In this document: one piece after another, positions 9,308 through 18,756 of the stretch
Position numbering within the stretch: position 1 is the stretch's first letter
How the letters are laid out: each line of letters begins with the position of its first letter
NCBI GenBank assembly: GCA_949287525.1
Contig: CASEGL010000001.1
Span: forward strand, 62,001-126,000
Source: an uncultured Rikenellaceae bacterium
Lineage (GTDB): Bacteria > Bacteroidota > Bacteroidia > Bacteroidales > Rikenellaceae
Reading direction: 5' to 3'
DNA length: 64,000 nucleotides
Program-made: the position numbers and the translations under genes
The notes under the pieces: generated by a model
The model's input: only the letters and a program-made list of their open reading frames with translations
What the model was told of the DNA's origin: nothing
Databases searched by the model: none

Positions 9308-10501
9308 ATGGCAGAACAAACGACCATACCCCCTCACGAAACCGCCGCTCTGGTCGCCGTCGTCCGTGACCGGCAGGAGATGCGCCAGTGCGAAGAATAC
9401 CTCGACGAACTGGCCTTCCTGGCCGAAACGGCGGGCATCGTCACGATCAAACGGTTTATCCAACGGCTCCCCTCGCCCAGTTCGCGTACCTACGTGGGAC
9501 CCGGCAAGCTGGAGGAGATCGCCGCATGGGCGGAAGAGAACGAGGTAGACGTCGTCATCTTCGACGACGAACTCTCGCCCTCCCAGACGCGCAACATCGA
9601 GAAGGCTCTCGGCCGGCGCATCACCGACCGTACCCGTCTGATCCTCGACATCTTCGTTCAGCGGGCGCAGACGGCCTATGCCAAGACGCAGGTACAGTTG
9701 GCGCAGTACGAATACATGCTGCCCCGTCTGACGGGTCTGTGGACGCACCTCGAACGCCAGCGAGGCGGCACGGGTACCCGCGGCGGCGCCGGTGAGCGTG
9801 AGATCGAGACCGACCGCCGCGTCATCCGCAACAACATCGCCAAACTGAAGGAGGACCTCAAGAAGATCGACCGCCAGATGGCCGTCCAGCGCGGCAACCG
9901 CGGCAGCCTGGTGCGCGTATCGCTGGTGGGCTACACGAACGTGGGCAAATCGACCCTGATGAACCTCATCAGCAAAAGCGACGTCTTTGCCGAGAACAAG
10001 CTCTTCGCCACGCTCGACACGACGGTGCGCAAGGTGGTTTTCGACAACCTGCCCTTCCTGCTGTCGGACACGGTCGGCTTTATCCGCAAACTGCCCACCC
10101 AGCTGGTCGAATCGTTCAAATCGACCCTCGACGAGGTACGCGAGTCGGATCTGCTGCTGCACGTGGTGGACATCTCGCACCCCAACTTCGAGGAGCAGAT
10201 CGCCGTGGTGAACGAGACCCTGCGCGACATCGGTGCGGGCGACAAACCCGTCTTCATGATCTTCAACAAGGTGGACGCCTTCACCTACACCCCCAAGGAC
10301 GAGGATGACCTGACGCCCGCCACCCGCGAAAACCTCTCCCTGGAGGAGGTCAAGAAGAGCTGGATGGCCAAGGGCGACACTCCCTGCATCTTTATCTCGG
10401 CTCGTGAGCGGATCAACATCGACAAGTTCCGCACCGACCTCTACGGCATGGTGCGCGAAATACATGCCGGACGCTATCCGTTCAACAACTTTTTGTATTA
10501 A
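9308..10501 (+). CDS. hflX: Ribosome-associated GTPase HflX
   Basis: 397 aa from ATG 9308; an in-frame GTG at 9281 is less likely. The N-terminal HflX domain contains SRTYVGPGKLEEI and FDDELSPSQTRNIE, then a helical linker with RGGTGTRGGAGE and EIETDRR, then the GTPase domain: G1 GYTNVGKST, G3 DTVGFIRKLP, G4 NKVD. HflX splits stalled or stressed 70S ribosomes. It begins 46 bases after glmS with no terminator between, so co-transcription is likely. Confidence 0.95.
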   Translation: MAEQTTIPPHETAALVAVVRDRQEMRQCEEYLDELAFLAETAGIVTIKRFIQRLPSPSSRTYVGPGKLEEIAAWAEENEVDVVIFDDELSPSQTRNIEKALGRRITDRTRLILDIFVQRAQTAYAKTQVQLAQYEYMLPRLTGLWTHLERQRGGTGTRGGAGEREIETDRRVIRNNIAKLKEDLKKIDRQMAVQRGNRGSLVRVSLVGYTNVGKSTLMNLISKSDVFAENKLFATLDTTVRKVVFDNLPFLLSDTVGFIRKLPTQLVESFKSTLDEVRESDLLLHVVDISHPNFEEQIAVVNETLRDIGAGDKPVFMIFNKVDAFTYTPKDEDDLTPATRENLSLEEVKKSWMAKGDTPCIFISARERINIDKFRTDLYGMVREIHAGRYPFNNFLY

Positions 10502-10578
10502 CTTTACAAGACGGACACACGGGGCAGCGGCTCCCGCCCCCGCGCAAGCATCCCGCAAACGAAAACCGACCGACACAC

Positions 10579-11247
10579 ATGGTACGCATACTCAGCAAAG
10601 AAAATACGCTGCTCAACCGGTTCATCGCCGAGATCCGCGATGTCCACATCCAGCAGGACCGGATGCGCTTCCGGCGCAACCTCGAACGCATCGGCGAAGT
10701 CATGGCCTACGAGATCAGCCGTACGCTCCACTACAGCCCGCGCATGGTCGAAACGCCGCTGGGAGAGGCCGAAGTCATGCTGCCCGACGAGGAGATCGCT
10801 CTGGCAACGATCCTGCGGGCCGGTATCCCCTTCCATCAGGGTTTCCTCAACTATTTCGACGACGCCTCCTGCTCGTTCGTATCGGCCTACCGCCGCTACA
10901 GCAAGGACAACTCGTTCAACATCCGCGTGGAATACATCTCGTCGGGCGACATCACGGGCAAGACCCTGATCCTCACCGACCCCATGCTGGCCACCGGTGC
11001 ATCGATGGTACTCGCCTACGACGCGCTGGTCGAAAAGCACGGCCGCCCCGACAAGCTGCACGTTGCGGTAGGCGTGGCCAGCGAAGAAGGGCTGGAATAT
11101 GCCAAACGCCACCTGCCTGCTGCCGGAACGACTTTCTGGTGCGGCGCGGTGGATGCCGAGCTGACCGTCCAGTCGTATATCGTCCCCGGACTGGGCGATG
11201 CAGGCGACCTGGCCTACGGTCCCAAGTCGGACATCGTGCTGCCGTAA
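10579..11247 (+). CDS. upp: Uracil phosphoribosyltransferase
   Basis: 222 aa. Converts uracil and PRPP to UMP in pyrimidine salvage. The PRPP-binding loop is LILTDPMLATGASMV, and the uracil-binding C-terminus includes YIVPGLGDAGDLAYG. The N-terminal part (LLNRFIAEIRDVHIQQDRMRFRRNLERIGEVMAYEIS) matches the Upp core. Its stop codon overlaps the start of the next gene by one base (TAATG), so the two are translationally linked. Confidence 0.95.
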   Translation: MVRILSKENTLLNRFIAEIRDVHIQQDRMRFRRNLERIGEVMAYEISRTLHYSPRMVETPLGEAEVMLPDEEIALATILRAGIPFHQGFLNYFDDASCSFVSAYRRYSKDNSFNIRVEYISSGDITGKTLILTDPMLATGASMVLAYDALVEKHGRPDKLHVAVGVASEEGLEYAKRHLPAAGTTFWCGAVDAELTVQSYIVPGLGDAGDLAYGPKSDIVLP

Positions 11248-11756
11248 TGAACACCCCGCATACCCTCACCATCCGCCCTACGCGGATGGACGAACTCGAC
11301 CGCCTGACGGAGATCTTCGCTCAGGCGGTTCTTTTCATGCGCAGCCAGGGCAACCTGACCCAATGGAGCGGCGGCTATCCGAGTTGCACCCACCTGCGTG
11401 AAGACATTCTCCTGGGGCGCTCCTACGTCGCCCTGCTCGACGGCCGGATCGTCGCCACCTTCTGCTTTACGGCCGGTCCCGATCCGACCTATGCCGTCAT
11501 CGAACAGGGTTCGTGGCTCCACGCGGGAGACTACCATGTCATCCACCGCATGGCCTGCATCGAGCGCGGCCGCGGAGTGGCTTCGGCCTGCATGGCCTGG
11601 TGCCTCGCCCGCGCCCGCCATGTGCGGGTAGACACCCACCGCGACAACCGTCCCATGCAGCGGCTGCTGGCCAAATTCGGCTTCACGCCGCGCGGCATCA
11701 TCCATATCGCCGACGGCTCGGAACGCATCGCCTACGAACACTCCGACTCCCTGTAA
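11247..11756 (+). CDS. GNAT family N-acetyltransferase
   Basis: 169 aa. Shows the GNAT layout: an N-terminal strand and helix (LTIRPTRMDELDRLTEIF), central strands (YVALLDGRIVATFCF), a weak acetyl-CoA loop region (MACIERGRGVASACMAWCLARA) and a C-terminal VDTHRDNRPMQRLLAKFGFTPRGIIHI ending. Acceptor substrate unknown. The start overlaps the upp stop by one base, so it is expressed with upp. Confidence 0.85.
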   Translation: MNTPHTLTIRPTRMDELDRLTEIFAQAVLFMRSQGNLTQWSGGYPSCTHLREDILLGRSYVALLDGRIVATFCFTAGPDPTYAVIEQGSWLHAGDYHVIHRMACIERGRGVASACMAWCLARARHVRVDTHRDNRPMQRLLAKFGFTPRGIIHIADGSERIAYEHSDSL

Positions 11757-11855
11757 CCATGCAACCGCCCCGCTGACGCAACAAACGCCGACATCCACAC
11801 GGCTGTGGCAGGCCGGCTACCCTTCTGCATACAACAACTGTCTCATAAAAAAACA

Positions 11856-13124
11856 ATGAAAACGATTTCCATGTTCCATTCCCTCCTGTCGCTGGCCTTA
11901 TGTACTGCCTGCGCCGGAGGACAGTCCCAGACGCAATCCCTGTGGAGCGAAACCATGAAAGGCAACGGCGAAGTACTGGCCGCCTACCCCGACCTGTATT
12001 CCAACTATTGGGAATACACCTATTCGGTGAACGAATCGCCCGATGTGGCTCTCTGCATCAAGGGCGAATTTCCCCATGCCCGCTACTTCAGCTTCTCGCT
12101 GTACGATGACGAGACCGGCACCGCCATCGGAGGGCTGGACGACTTCGACATCATCCCCGACGAGGGGTGCGACAACCCGTTCGTGACGACCTCGCAACGG
12201 GAGAAAAACACGTTTACGCTCTACATCGTACCGCCGACGATGGATGAGGCCCAGATCGAAAAGCTGCCGTCGAAAAATATCTGCCGGATCGACAAGGGAG
12301 TCAATCGGCTGGCCGTCTGCATCCGCCACTACCTCGGCACCGATGCCGCCGGCAACAGCGACGAATACGGAGGCGTCGCACTGCCTGCGATCACGGGCTG
12401 CGACATCCACACGCTGCGTGAGGTAGCGGCACCGCAGCGCGCCGTCTCCAACATCAACAGCTTCAGCGAGACGTTCGCCCCGCAGAAAGCCGACACCGAC
12501 CGCGAAGTTCCCTTCCTGCTGGCTCCGCGCGGCCAGTACTACCCGAACAACGCGACCAGCTACCTCTATGCGCGCACCCGTCTGGAAGCGGATTCCGTCC
12601 TCGTATTCAGCTTCATTCCCGTGACCATTCCGCAGCGGGTCGAGGCGTATCGACAGGCCGACGCCCGCTACTGGTCGATCTGCGTGGGTTCGGCCGCCAA
12701 CACCCGTTCGTACTACTCCGTCTGCGACGCCAACGCCCTGGCCCGTCCGGAGGAGAAATCGACCTTCGTCATCTGCCGGCAGCAGAATCCCCGTCTGGAG
12801 GAAATCAAGGCCGGCGTGGAGGCTGCCAACCGGAAAGGCGGACTGTACAACCTGATCGTGTGGGATTCGGACAAGAAAGACCTGAACGGCAACCCGATCG
12901 GCGACGTCCTCGTCATCATGTACCGCAACATCCTGCCCAACCAGCAGTGGCCCTACTCCATCTCGAACATGACGCCGACCGGCTATGTGGATGCCGAAGG
13001 CGAACCGCTCGACAAGATCACCGCGCCCGACAAACAGATCGCCCACATCGCTCTGGGCGACTACGGCCCGCTCGGCCTCAAGTACGGCACGGACGAATTC
13101 CTGTCCGGCTCGTTTGGCGAATAA
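11856..13124 (+). CDS. Exported protein of unknown function, possible lipoprotein
   Basis: 422 aa. Begins MKTISMFHSLLSLALCTACAG, a signal sequence with a possible lipobox cysteine at position 19 (LCTAC; the -3 residue is unusual). The mature part has HARYFSFSLYDDETGTAIGGLDDFDIIPDEG, a pattern that resembles uncharacterised DUF1214/DUF1254-like proteins, but the match is loose and I do not assign that family. No catalytic motif or transmembrane segment is visible after the signal. It stands alone after the upp-GNAT pair, preceded by an A-rich stretch and followed by a hairpin. Confidence 0.75.
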   Translation: MKTISMFHSLLSLALCTACAGGQSQTQSLWSETMKGNGEVLAAYPDLYSNYWEYTYSVNESPDVALCIKGEFPHARYFSFSLYDDETGTAIGGLDDFDIIPDEGCDNPFVTTSQREKNTFTLYIVPPTMDEAQIEKLPSKNICRIDKGVNRLAVCIRHYLGTDAAGNSDEYGGVALPAITGCDIHTLREVAAPQRAVSNINSFSETFAPQKADTDREVPFLLAPRGQYYPNNATSYLYARTRLEADSVLVFSFIPVTIPQRVEAYRQADARYWSICVGSAANTRSYYSVCDANALARPEEKSTFVICRQQNPRLEEIKAGVEAANRKGGLYNLIVWDSDKKDLNGNPIGDVLVIMYRNILPNQQWPYSISNMTPTGYVDAEGEPLDKITAPDKQIAHIALGDYGPLGLKYGTDEFLSGSFGE

Positions 13125-13159
13125 CACCGCACGGATACCGCCTCGTCCGGCTCCGGACA

Positions 13160-13207
13160 AACGTTCGGGCTTCCGCTCCGCATGGAGGTGGAAGCCCGAA
13201 CGTTCTT
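13160..13207 (+). terminator. Hairpin after the unknown lipoprotein gene
   Basis: 15-bp stem (13160-13174 with 13190-13204) with a second small CTCC/GGAG stem in the loop. The T tract is weak (CTTATAA), so termination may be partial. Confidence 0.65.
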
Positions 13208-13279
13208 ATAAACAGGAACCCCTTGCCAAATTTCCTGCTGCGGGCGAGCCTTTTACGCGGTTTTTCCGACAATTTTCCG

Positions 13280-13287
13280 TAAATTTG
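13280..13287 (+). promoter_or_regulatory. -7 element for ileS
   Basis: Exact TAAATTTG, 26 bases before the ileS start codon. It predicts a short leader of about 20 nt. Confidence 0.6.
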
Positions 13288-13313
13288 TACTTTAAAAATC
13301 CGCTAACGAACTT

Positions 13314-16300
13314 ATGAGCAGCAGGAAATTCAACGAATATAAAGGACTCGACCTCCCGAAACTGGGGCAGGAAGTCCTCGAAGCCTGGGACCGCGACGAT
13401 ACGTTCGGCCGCAGCATCTCCGAACGCGAAGGACACCCTTCGTTCATCTTCTTTGAAGGCCCGCCTTCGGCCAACGGCCTGCCGGGCATCCACCATGTCC
13501 TCTCGCGCACCATCAAGGATACGATCTGCCGCTACAAAACCCAGCGGGGTTTCCAGGTGCGCCGCAAAGCCGGTTGGGATACGCACGGCCTGCCCGTCGA
13601 ACTGGGCGTCGAGAAGAAACTCGGCATCACCAAGGAGGACATCGGCACCAAGATCTCCATCGAGGAGTACAACCGCACCTGCCGCGAGGCTGTCATGGAG
13701 TTCACGGGGGTGTGGGAGAACCTCACCCGCAAGATGGGCTACTGGGTGGACATGAAGCATCCCTACATCACCTACGAGAACAAATATATCGAGACGCTGT
13801 GGTGGATGCTCAAGCAACTCTTCGAGAAGGGACTGCTCTACAAGGGCTACACGATCCAGCCCTACTCGCCGGCCGCCGGTACGGGTCTGAGCAACCATGA
13901 GCTGAACCAGCCGGGCTGCTACCGCGACGTGAAAGACACCACCTGCACCGCCCAGTTCCGCATCGTGCGCGACGAGCGCAGCGAATTCCTGTTCGACGAC
14001 GTGCAGGGTACGCTCTACTTCCTGGCCTGGACGACCACCCCATGGACGCTGCCGTCGAACACCGCGCTGGCCGTGGGCGACGAGATCGAATACGTCAAGG
14101 TCAAATGCCTCAACCCCTATACGCAGGAGCCGCAGACGGTCATTCTGGCCAAGGCGCTGCTCGGCTCCTACTTCACGCCGAAGATGGAAGGCTCCTACAC
14201 GGTGTGCGACCGCACCTACAAGGGTTCCGAACTGGTCGGCATCCGCTACGAACAGCTGATCGACTGGATCCGCCCGATGGGCGACGCCTTCCGTGTGATC
14301 TCCGGCGACTATGTGACCACGGTGGACGGTACGGGTATCGTCCACATCGCACCGACGTTCGGTGCCGATGACGACCGTGTCGGCAAGCAGGCCGGCATCG
14401 TGCCGATGTATGTCGTGGACAAGGCGGGCAAAAACCAGCCGATGGTGGACCGCACGGGCAAGTTCTTCACGATCGAGGACATGGACGCCGATTTCGTGGC
14501 ACGCTACGTGGATGCCGACCGCTACCGCGAATGGGCCGGCCGCTACGTCAAGAACGCCTACGACGAGACGCTCAAACCCGACGACCCGACCCTCGACGTG
14601 GACATCTCCGTCATGCTCAAGGCCGACAACAAGGTCTTCAAGATCGAGAAGCACACCCACTCCTACCCGCACTGCTGGCGTACGGACAAACCCGTCCTCT
14701 ACTACCCGCTCGACTCGTGGTTCATCCGCACCACCGCCCTCAAAGACCGTCTCATCGAACTGAACGAGACGATCAACTGGAAACCCGCCTCGACGGGCGC
14801 CGGCCGCTTCGGCAAATGGCTGGAGGGTCTGGTGGACTGGAACTTGTCGCGTTCGCGCTTCTGGGGTACCCCGCTGCCGATCTGGGCTACGGAGGATCAC
14901 GCCGAACTGAAGTGCATCGGCTCGGTGGCCGAACTGCGCGCCGAGATCGACCGTTCGGTGGCCGCCGGTCTGATGAAGAGCAACCCGCTGGCCGGCTTCC
15001 GCGAGGGCGACTTCTCGGAAGAGAACTACAACCGTTTCGACCTGCACCGCCCCTATGTGGACGAAATCGTCCTCGTCTCCTCGAAAGGCGAGCCGATGCG
15101 CCGCGAGAGCGACCTGATCGACGTGTGGTTCGACAGCGGCGCCATGCCCTATGCCCAGGCCCACTACCCGTTCGAGGTGAGCGGCGAGGAGTTCACCAAA
15201 CGCTTCCCTGCCGACTTCATCGCCGAGGGTGTCGATCAGACGCGCGGCTGGTTCTTCACGCTGCACGCACTGGCCACGATGCTCTTCGACTCGGTGGCCT
15301 TCCGCAACATCATCTCCAACGGCCTGGTACTCGACAAGAACGGCAACAAGATGAGCAAGCGCCTCGGCAACGCCGTCGATCCGTTCGAGGTGATGGACAA
15401 ATACGGTCCCGACGCCGTGCGCTGGTACATGATCTCCAACTCGCAGCCGTGGGACAACCTGAAATTCGACCCGGAAGGCGTGGACGAAGTTCGCCGCAAG
15501 TTCTTCGGCACGCTCTACAATACCTACAGTTTCTTCGCCCTCTACGCCAACGTGGACGGCTTCACAGGTGCCGAACCGGAGATTCCGGTGGCACAGCGCC
15601 CCGAAATCGACCGCTGGATCATCTCGGCACTGAATACGCTCGTGGCCGAGGTGAGCGCCCGTCTGGAGGATTACGACCCGACGCCCGCCGCCCGCATGAT
15701 CCAGGAGTTCGTGGACGAGAAACTCTCCAACTGGTATGTCCGCCTCAACCGCAAACGTTTCTGGGGCGGAGGCATGACCGATGACAAGCTGGCCGCCTAC
15801 CAGACGCTCTACACCTGCCTCGAAACGGTGGCTCGCCTGATGGCGCCGTTCGCCCCGTTCATGGCCGACCGCCTCTTCGGTGACCTGAACGCCGTCAGCA
15901 GCCGCCACGGCGGTTCGGTACACCTGAACGACTACCCCGCATCGGATGCCGCGCTGATCGACCGCGAACTGGAAGAAATGATGGCTGCCGCCCAGCAGAT
16001 CTCCTCGATGGTACTCGCCCTGCGCCGCAAGGTGAACATCAAGGTACGCCAGCCGCTGACCAAGATCATCATCCCCGTACTCGACGAGCGCATGGGACGT
16101 CAGATCGAAAAGGTCAAGGGTCTCATCATGAACGAGGTGAACGTCAAGGAGGTGGAACTCATCACCGACACGGCCGGCATCATCACCAAACGGATCAAGC
16201 CCAACTTCAAGACGCTCGGCCCGCGCTACGGCAAGCAGATGAAGCAGATCGCCGCACTGGTGGCCGGCTTCACGCAGGAGCAGATCGCCGCCATCGAGGC

Positions 16301-16712
16301 GAGCGACCGCTACATGCTGGAGGTGGGCGGCGAACAGCTGGAGGTGACGCGCGAAGACTTCGAGATCTCCTCGGAGGACATGCCCGGATGGCTCGTGGCG
16401 AGCGAAGGCCGCCTGACCGTTGCACTGGACGTCACCCTCACGGAGGAGCTGCAGCGCGAAGGCATCGCCCGTGAACTGATCAACCGCATCCAGAATCTCC
16501 GCAAGGAGAGCGGCTTCGAGGTAACGGACAAGATCCGCGTCGAGATCGGCCGCTGCGAGCTGGTCGAAGGTGCGGTGGCGGACTTCCGCGACTACATCGC
16601 CACGCAGACGCTGGCTGCCGAACTGACGCTGGCCGAAACGCCGAAGGGCGACTTTGTCCGCGAAGTCGATCTCGACGAACAGCCGGTGACGATCGCCGTG
16701 ACCCGCCTCTAA
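13314..16712 (+). CDS. ileS: Isoleucyl-tRNA synthetase, long (eukaryote-like) type
   Basis: 1132 aa, well above the roughly 940 aa of E. coli IleS, and without the C-terminal zinc-finger cysteines expected in that short class. The HIGH motif is GIHH at about residues 58-61 (NGLPGIHHVLSRT) and KMSKR is at about 679-683 (NKMSKRLGNAVDP). A large editing domain (CP1) lies between, with WTTTPWTLPSN and the editing signature DGTGIVHIAP. A long anticodon-binding region and C-terminal extension follow. Length and motif spacing fit the type 2 class, which in other species is less sensitive to mupirocin; that is an inference here. Confidence 0.96.
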   Translation: MSSRKFNEYKGLDLPKLGQEVLEAWDRDDTFGRSISEREGHPSFIFFEGPPSANGLPGIHHVLSRTIKDTICRYKTQRGFQVRRKAGWDTHGLPVELGVEKKLGITKEDIGTKISIEEYNRTCREAVMEFTGVWENLTRKMGYWVDMKHPYITYENKYIETLWWMLKQLFEKGLLYKGYTIQPYSPAAGTGLSNHELNQPGCYRDVKDTTCTAQFRIVRDERSEFLFDDVQGTLYFLAWTTTPWTLPSNTALAVGDEIEYVKVKCLNPYTQEPQTVILAKALLGSYFTPKMEGSYTVCDRTYKGSELVGIRYEQLIDWIRPMGDAFRVISGDYVTTVDGTGIVHIAPTFGADDDRVGKQAGIVPMYVVDKAGKNQPMVDRTGKFFTIEDMDADFVARYVDADRYREWAGRYVKNAYDETLKPDDPTLDVDISVMLKADNKVFKIEKHTHSYPHCWRTDKPVLYYPLDSWFIRTTALKDRLIELNETINWKPASTGAGRFGKWLEGLVDWNLSRSRFWGTPLPIWATEDHAELKCIGSVAELRAEIDRSVAAGLMKSNPLAGFREGDFSEENYNRFDLHRPYVDEIVLVSSKGEPMRRESDLIDVWFDSGAMPYAQAHYPFEVSGEEFTKRFPADFIAEGVDQTRGWFFTLHALATMLFDSVAFRNIISNGLVLDKNGNKMSKRLGNAVDPFEVMDKYGPDAVRWYMISNSQPWDNLKFDPEGVDEVRRKFFGTLYNTYSFFALYANVDGFTGAEPEIPVAQRPEIDRWIISALNTLVAEVSARLEDYDPTPAARMIQEFVDEKLSNWYVRLNRKRFWGGGMTDDKLAAYQTLYTCLETVARLMAPFAPFMADRLFGDLNAVSSRHGGSVHLNDYPASDAALIDRELEEMMAAAQQISSMVLALRRKVNIKVRQPLTKIIIPVLDERMGRQIEKVKGLIMNEVNVKEVELITDTAGIITKRIKPNFKTLGPRYGKQMKQIAALVAGFTQEQIAAIEASDRYMLEVGGEQLEVTREDFEISSEDMPGWLVASEGRLTVALDVTLTEELQREGIARELINRIQNLRKESGFEVTDKIRVEIGRCELVEGAVADFRDYIATQTLAAELTLAETPKGDFVREVDLDEQPVTIAVTRL

Positions 16713-16775
16713 GGCATCCGTCCGCCCTTATCACGGGAAAAGAGTGATCGAAGGCGCAAGGTTTGGGGTTGCCGA

Positions 16776-16807
16776 TTTGGATATATCGGATATATGTACT
16801 ATCTTTA
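16776..16807 (+). promoter_or_regulatory. Promoter for the DksA-like gene
   Basis: TTTG -33 (16776-16779), a 20-base spacer, then TATCTTTA (16800-16807), seven of eight matches to the -7 consensus. The start codon is 45 bases downstream. Confidence 0.65.
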
Positions 16808-16852
16808 AAGTATAGACAACAACGATACCGACAACTTAAAACATTACGCGAT

Positions 16853-17239
16853 ATGGCAGAAGTGGAAAAAACCAGATATTCGGATGAGGAGCTCGCCGAA
16901 TTCAAGGCGATTATCCTCGACAAGCTCGCAAAGGCGAAAGCCGACTACGAACTGCTGCGTTCCTCGATCACGCACACGATGAGCAACGATACGGAAGATA
17001 CTTCACCGACTTTCAAAGTGCTGGAAGAAGGTGCCGCCACCCTCTCCAAAGAGGAATCGGGTCGTCTGGCCCAGCGGCAGCTGAAGTTCATCCACCACCT
17101 GGAAGCGGCTCTCGTACGCATCGAAAACAAAACGTACGGCATCTGCCGTGAAACGGGCAAACTGATTCCCAAGGAGCGCCTGCGTATCGTACCGCACGCC
17201 ACCCTGAGCATCGAAGCCAAAGAGGGACAGAAGAAATAA
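16853..17239 (+). CDS. DksA/TraR-family transcription factor lacking the zinc finger
   Basis: 128 aa. An N-terminal coiled coil (about residues 8-85, highly charged) precedes a globular end reading [29 protein letters not shown]. In classical DksA this segment is a four-cysteine zinc finger; here a single Cys remains (CRETG), so no zinc site can form. The coiled-coil tip would still enter the RNA polymerase secondary channel. Role by family: with ppGpp, it modulates rRNA and amino-acid promoters. Such zinc-free forms are, to my knowledge, usual in Bacteroidota. It has its own promoter and terminator. Confidence 0.88.
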   Translation: MAEVEKTRYSDEELAEFKAIILDKLAKAKADYELLRSSITHTMSNDTEDTSPTFKVLEEGAATLSKEESGRLAQRQLKFIHHLEAALVRIENKTYGICRETGKLIPKERLRIVPHATLSIEAKEGQKK

Positions 17240-17306
17240 CCGCTTCTGTACGGAAAGGCACCTGTTTCCAGACCGGCCGACAGTTGTTTTTCCCGCCGTA
17301 TGAACC

Positions 17307-17336
17307 ATCGGCAGGCCGTAATGGCCTGCCGATTTC
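17307..17336 (+). terminator. Hairpin terminator after the DksA-like gene
   Basis: 11-bp stem (17307-17317 with 17323-17333) and a 5-base loop, followed by TTTC. It lies between the dksA-like gene and rnhA. Confidence 0.7.
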
Positions 17337-17409
17337 ATGCCGTCCCGCCTGTACCGCTCCGGACAGGATCGCTGCCTTCCCCTTCCGCATTCACACACCG
17401 CAACACCGC

Positions 17410-17886
17410 ATGACACCACAAATCACCATATACACCGACGGCGCCGCACAAGGCAATCCCGGCCGCGGCGGCTACGGCGTCGTTCTGCTGTCGCCCCCCT
17501 ACCGTAAGGAACTGAGCGAAGGCTTCCGCCTGACCACCAACAACCGCATGGAACTGCTGGCCGTCATCAAGGGTCTCGAAGCCCTCAAGGTCGAAGGCTG
17601 CAACGTGACGATCTACTCCGACTCGCGCTATGTGGTGGATGCCGTGACGAAAGGCTGGGTGTTCGGCTGGGAGAAGAAAGGATTCAAGGAGAAGAAGAAC
17701 CCCGACCTGTGGCAGCGCTTCCTCAAGGTGTTCCGGCGCCACACGGTCCGTTTCGTATGGGTCAAGGGACACGACGGCAATACGGAAAACGAACGGTGCG
17801 ACCGGCTGGCCGTTGCGGCTGCCAACCTGCCCGACCTGCCCGACGACAACGGCTACCTCGCCCTCAAGGCGGCCGGACAGGCCTGA
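17410..17886 (+). CDS. rnhA: Ribonuclease HI
   Basis: 158 aa, E. coli RNase HI size. Cuts the RNA strand of RNA-DNA hybrids (primers, R-loops) using two metal ions. The active-site acids are visible: Asp10 in [12 protein letters not shown], Glu in NNRMELLA, Asp in YSDSRYVVD and Asp in ERCDRLA, plus the loop His in VKGHDGN. The start at 17410 puts the first catalytic Asp at the normal position 10. Confidence 0.96.
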   Translation: MTPQITIYTDGAAQGNPGRGGYGVVLLSPPYRKELSEGFRLTTNNRMELLAVIKGLEALKVEGCNVTIYSDSRYVVDAVTKGWVFGWEKKGFKEKKNPDLWQRFLKVFRRHTVRFVWVKGHDGNTENERCDRLAVAAANLPDLPDDNGYLALKAAGQA

Positions 17887-18196
17887 CCCCCGCGCCATCC
17901 GGAACGGAACCGGCGCAAACAGCCAAAAACGAGCCTGCCCCCAATCCGGAAGCTGCCACACGGCAAATCCATATCCGGAGTCCCCCATTATTCAGTAACC
18001 GCACGACGCCCCGCCCGTGCAAACGTTGCGGCCGCAACACGATTCCTGCCCCGCCGCAGCCGAACCGGCAACCCGCCCGTACAGCCTACCGCTCCGCACA
18101 TTCTTTCTGCAGGTTTGCACCGTTCCCACTGCCGCATCGCCGGTACACCTCTCGCCGCCACGACACCTCTGCCGCCCCCTTCCGCGGCTCGATCAA
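17887..18196. other. Intergenic stretch with no recognised content
   Basis: About 310 bases between rnhA and the terminator of the convergent acetyltransferase gene. It is C-rich, with no frame resembling a protein, no promoter match and no strong hairpin that I can see. Confidence 0.5.
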
Positions 18197-18238
18197 AAAC
18201 AGGGAGGCCGTTCCGGAACCGGAACGGCCTCCCTGTTT
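18197..18238 (-). terminator. Terminator of the minus-strand acetyltransferase gene
   Basis: 18-bp perfect stem (18197-18214 with 18221-18238) with a 6-base loop. On the minus strand it ends in GTTTTTGA. It lies 21 bases past the stop codon of the gene at 18259-18756. Confidence 0.85.
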
Positions 18239-18258
18239 ATCGTTCAACTCACAGCGGG

Positions 18259-18756
18259 CTACAGCGGCTTCGCATAACCTATGAGCCACGCCTCCGTGCC
18301 GGGAAACTGCTTCCGCCGACCATCGAAGGCAAACCCCATCTTCTCGTAAAAACGCCGCGCCTGCGGATTCTCCTCCAGCACCCACAGCGTGGCCGTAGTC
18401 AGTCCATCGGCTGTCGCATGCGCCGCAAAATCGGAGATCAGCGCTGCACCGACCCCTTCGCGCTGGAAACAGGGATCGATATACAGTTCGCACAGTTCGC
18501 GCCGTCCCTGCGCCTCCTCGGCACGCCCCCAACTCATCATACCCTTGACGATGCCGTCGTCATAGACGAACACGTCGCGCAGGGCATCCGCCTCGTCACG
18601 ATAATGGAGCGCGAGGGGCAGCACCTGCATCACGTTGAACGACACGTGATCGTTCCGGAAAATGGGCCGATAGGCCATACGCTTTGCAAAAATCAGAATT
18701 TCGGCCAGTCGGGAGGCGTCTTCCGAACGGGCCGGACGAATCGTACGGTTTTCCAT
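18259..18756 (-). CDS. GNAT family N-acetyltransferase
   Basis: 165 aa from MENRTIRPARSEDASRLAEI; upstream codons in the same frame are low-complexity and are not included. The acetyl-CoA loop is CFQREGVGAALISDFAAH (Q-x-x-G-x-G/A form), preceded by the strand ELCELYID and followed by LWVLEENPQARRFYEKMGFAFDG, the classic C-terminal GNAT pattern. Substrate unknown. A -7-like TTATTTTG on the minus strand (18782-18789) may drive it. Confidence 0.88.
   Translation of the reverse strand: MENRTIRPARSEDASRLAEILIFAKRMAYRPIFRNDHVSFNVMQVLPLALHYRDEADALRDVFVYDDGIVKGMMSWGRAEEAQGRRELCELYIDPCFQREGVGAALISDFAAHATADGLTTATLWVLEENPQARRFYEKMGFAFDGRRKQFPGTEAWLIGYAKPL

Noticed and set aside
13206..15923. Very long minus-strand open frame (905 codons) opposite ileS
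   Set aside because: It is the antisense shadow of a GC-rich gene, with His/Arg/Val/Ala/Gly-rich composition and no domain. The plus strand encodes a complete IleS.
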